A stretch of DNA of 23,037 nucleotides, taken from positions 1-23,037 of the forward strand of contig CAMWRK010000007.1 of NCBI GenBank assembly GCA_947176655.1, written 5' to 3'. Source of the DNA: an uncultured Prevotellaceae bacterium (lineage in GTDB: Bacteria > Bacteroidota > Bacteroidia > Bacteroidales > Bacteroidaceae). This document shows, piece after piece, positions 23,008-23,037 of the stretch; the first letter of the stretch is position 1; each line of letters begins with the position of its first letter. Under the pieces are notes generated by a model. It was not told the origin of the DNA, did not search any database, and was given only the letters and a program-made list of their open reading frames with translations. The position numbers and the translations under genes are program-made.

Positions 23008-23037
23008 AATGTGCTGCAGAACTTAGAAAAGAGCTAA

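Noticed and set aside
18111..23037. Complete class I or II lanthipeptide cluster
   Set aside because: No LanB or LanM dehydratase, LanT or peptidase in the window, and the LanC-like domain shows no zinc ligands; only a related, unassigned system can be claimed.

Overview
The window reads as a chromosomal segment of a Bacteroidales bacterium, most likely Prevotella-like. The evidence is the Bacteroidetes promoter consensus (TTTG - about 19 bp - TAnnTTTG) in front of several genes, families largely confined to this phylum (DUF5689 lipoprotein, DUF4831, the HU-like/smalltalk/amidase trio), TonB-type outer-membrane barrels whose signal peptides end in A-Q, and a type-3 ProRS. The genus is an inference, not a proof.

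Layout. (1) 1-3124, minus strand: a TonB-dependent receptor followed by a DUF5689 lipoprotein gene that is frameshifted near base 60 and leaves the window. (2) 3309-5398, plus strand: a secreted endonuclease/exonuclease/phosphatase protein, then class II fructose-bisphosphate aldolase with a clear terminator. (3) 5643-8063, minus strand: hpt-adk-obgE, closed by a 17-bp perfect hairpin. (4) 8209-9986, plus strand: a DUF4831 protein and PgeF. (5) 10018-14795, minus strand: proS, two MFS carriers coupled by an ATGA overlap, and coaX. (6) 14939-17006, minus strand: a DUF2335 membrane protein with a 63-residue partner, then HU-like protein, a 35-residue smalltalk peptide and an amidase. (7) 17007-18110: about 1.1 kb without a recognisable gene, holding promoters, an 11-bp tandem repeat and a large nested palindrome. 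(8) 18111-23007, plus strand: an AT-rich accessory island.

The island is the most interesting part. A single promoter (18034-18065) precedes an 822-residue protein that appears to fuse two family-2 glycosyltransferase domains to a reduced LanC-like domain. Directly behind it is a 110-residue peptide with a Gly-Gly type leader and seven cysteines spaced exactly every five residues (C-x-N-x-x repeats), followed by a Thr/Ser/Glu-rich tail. After a 20-bp hairpin comes a signal-peptide-bearing outer-membrane barrel protein that looks cut short. This resembles a ribosomally made, post-translationally modified peptide system, possibly glycosylated. No dehydratase, radical SAM enzyme, peptidase or ABC exporter lies in the window, so function is inferred from architecture and proximity only.

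The rest is mostly housekeeping: central carbon metabolism (aldolase), purine salvage and nucleotide balance (Hpt, Adk), ribosome assembly (ObgE), translation (ProS), CoA synthesis (CoaX) and peptidoglycan quality control or recycling (PgeF and possibly the AmpG-like carrier).
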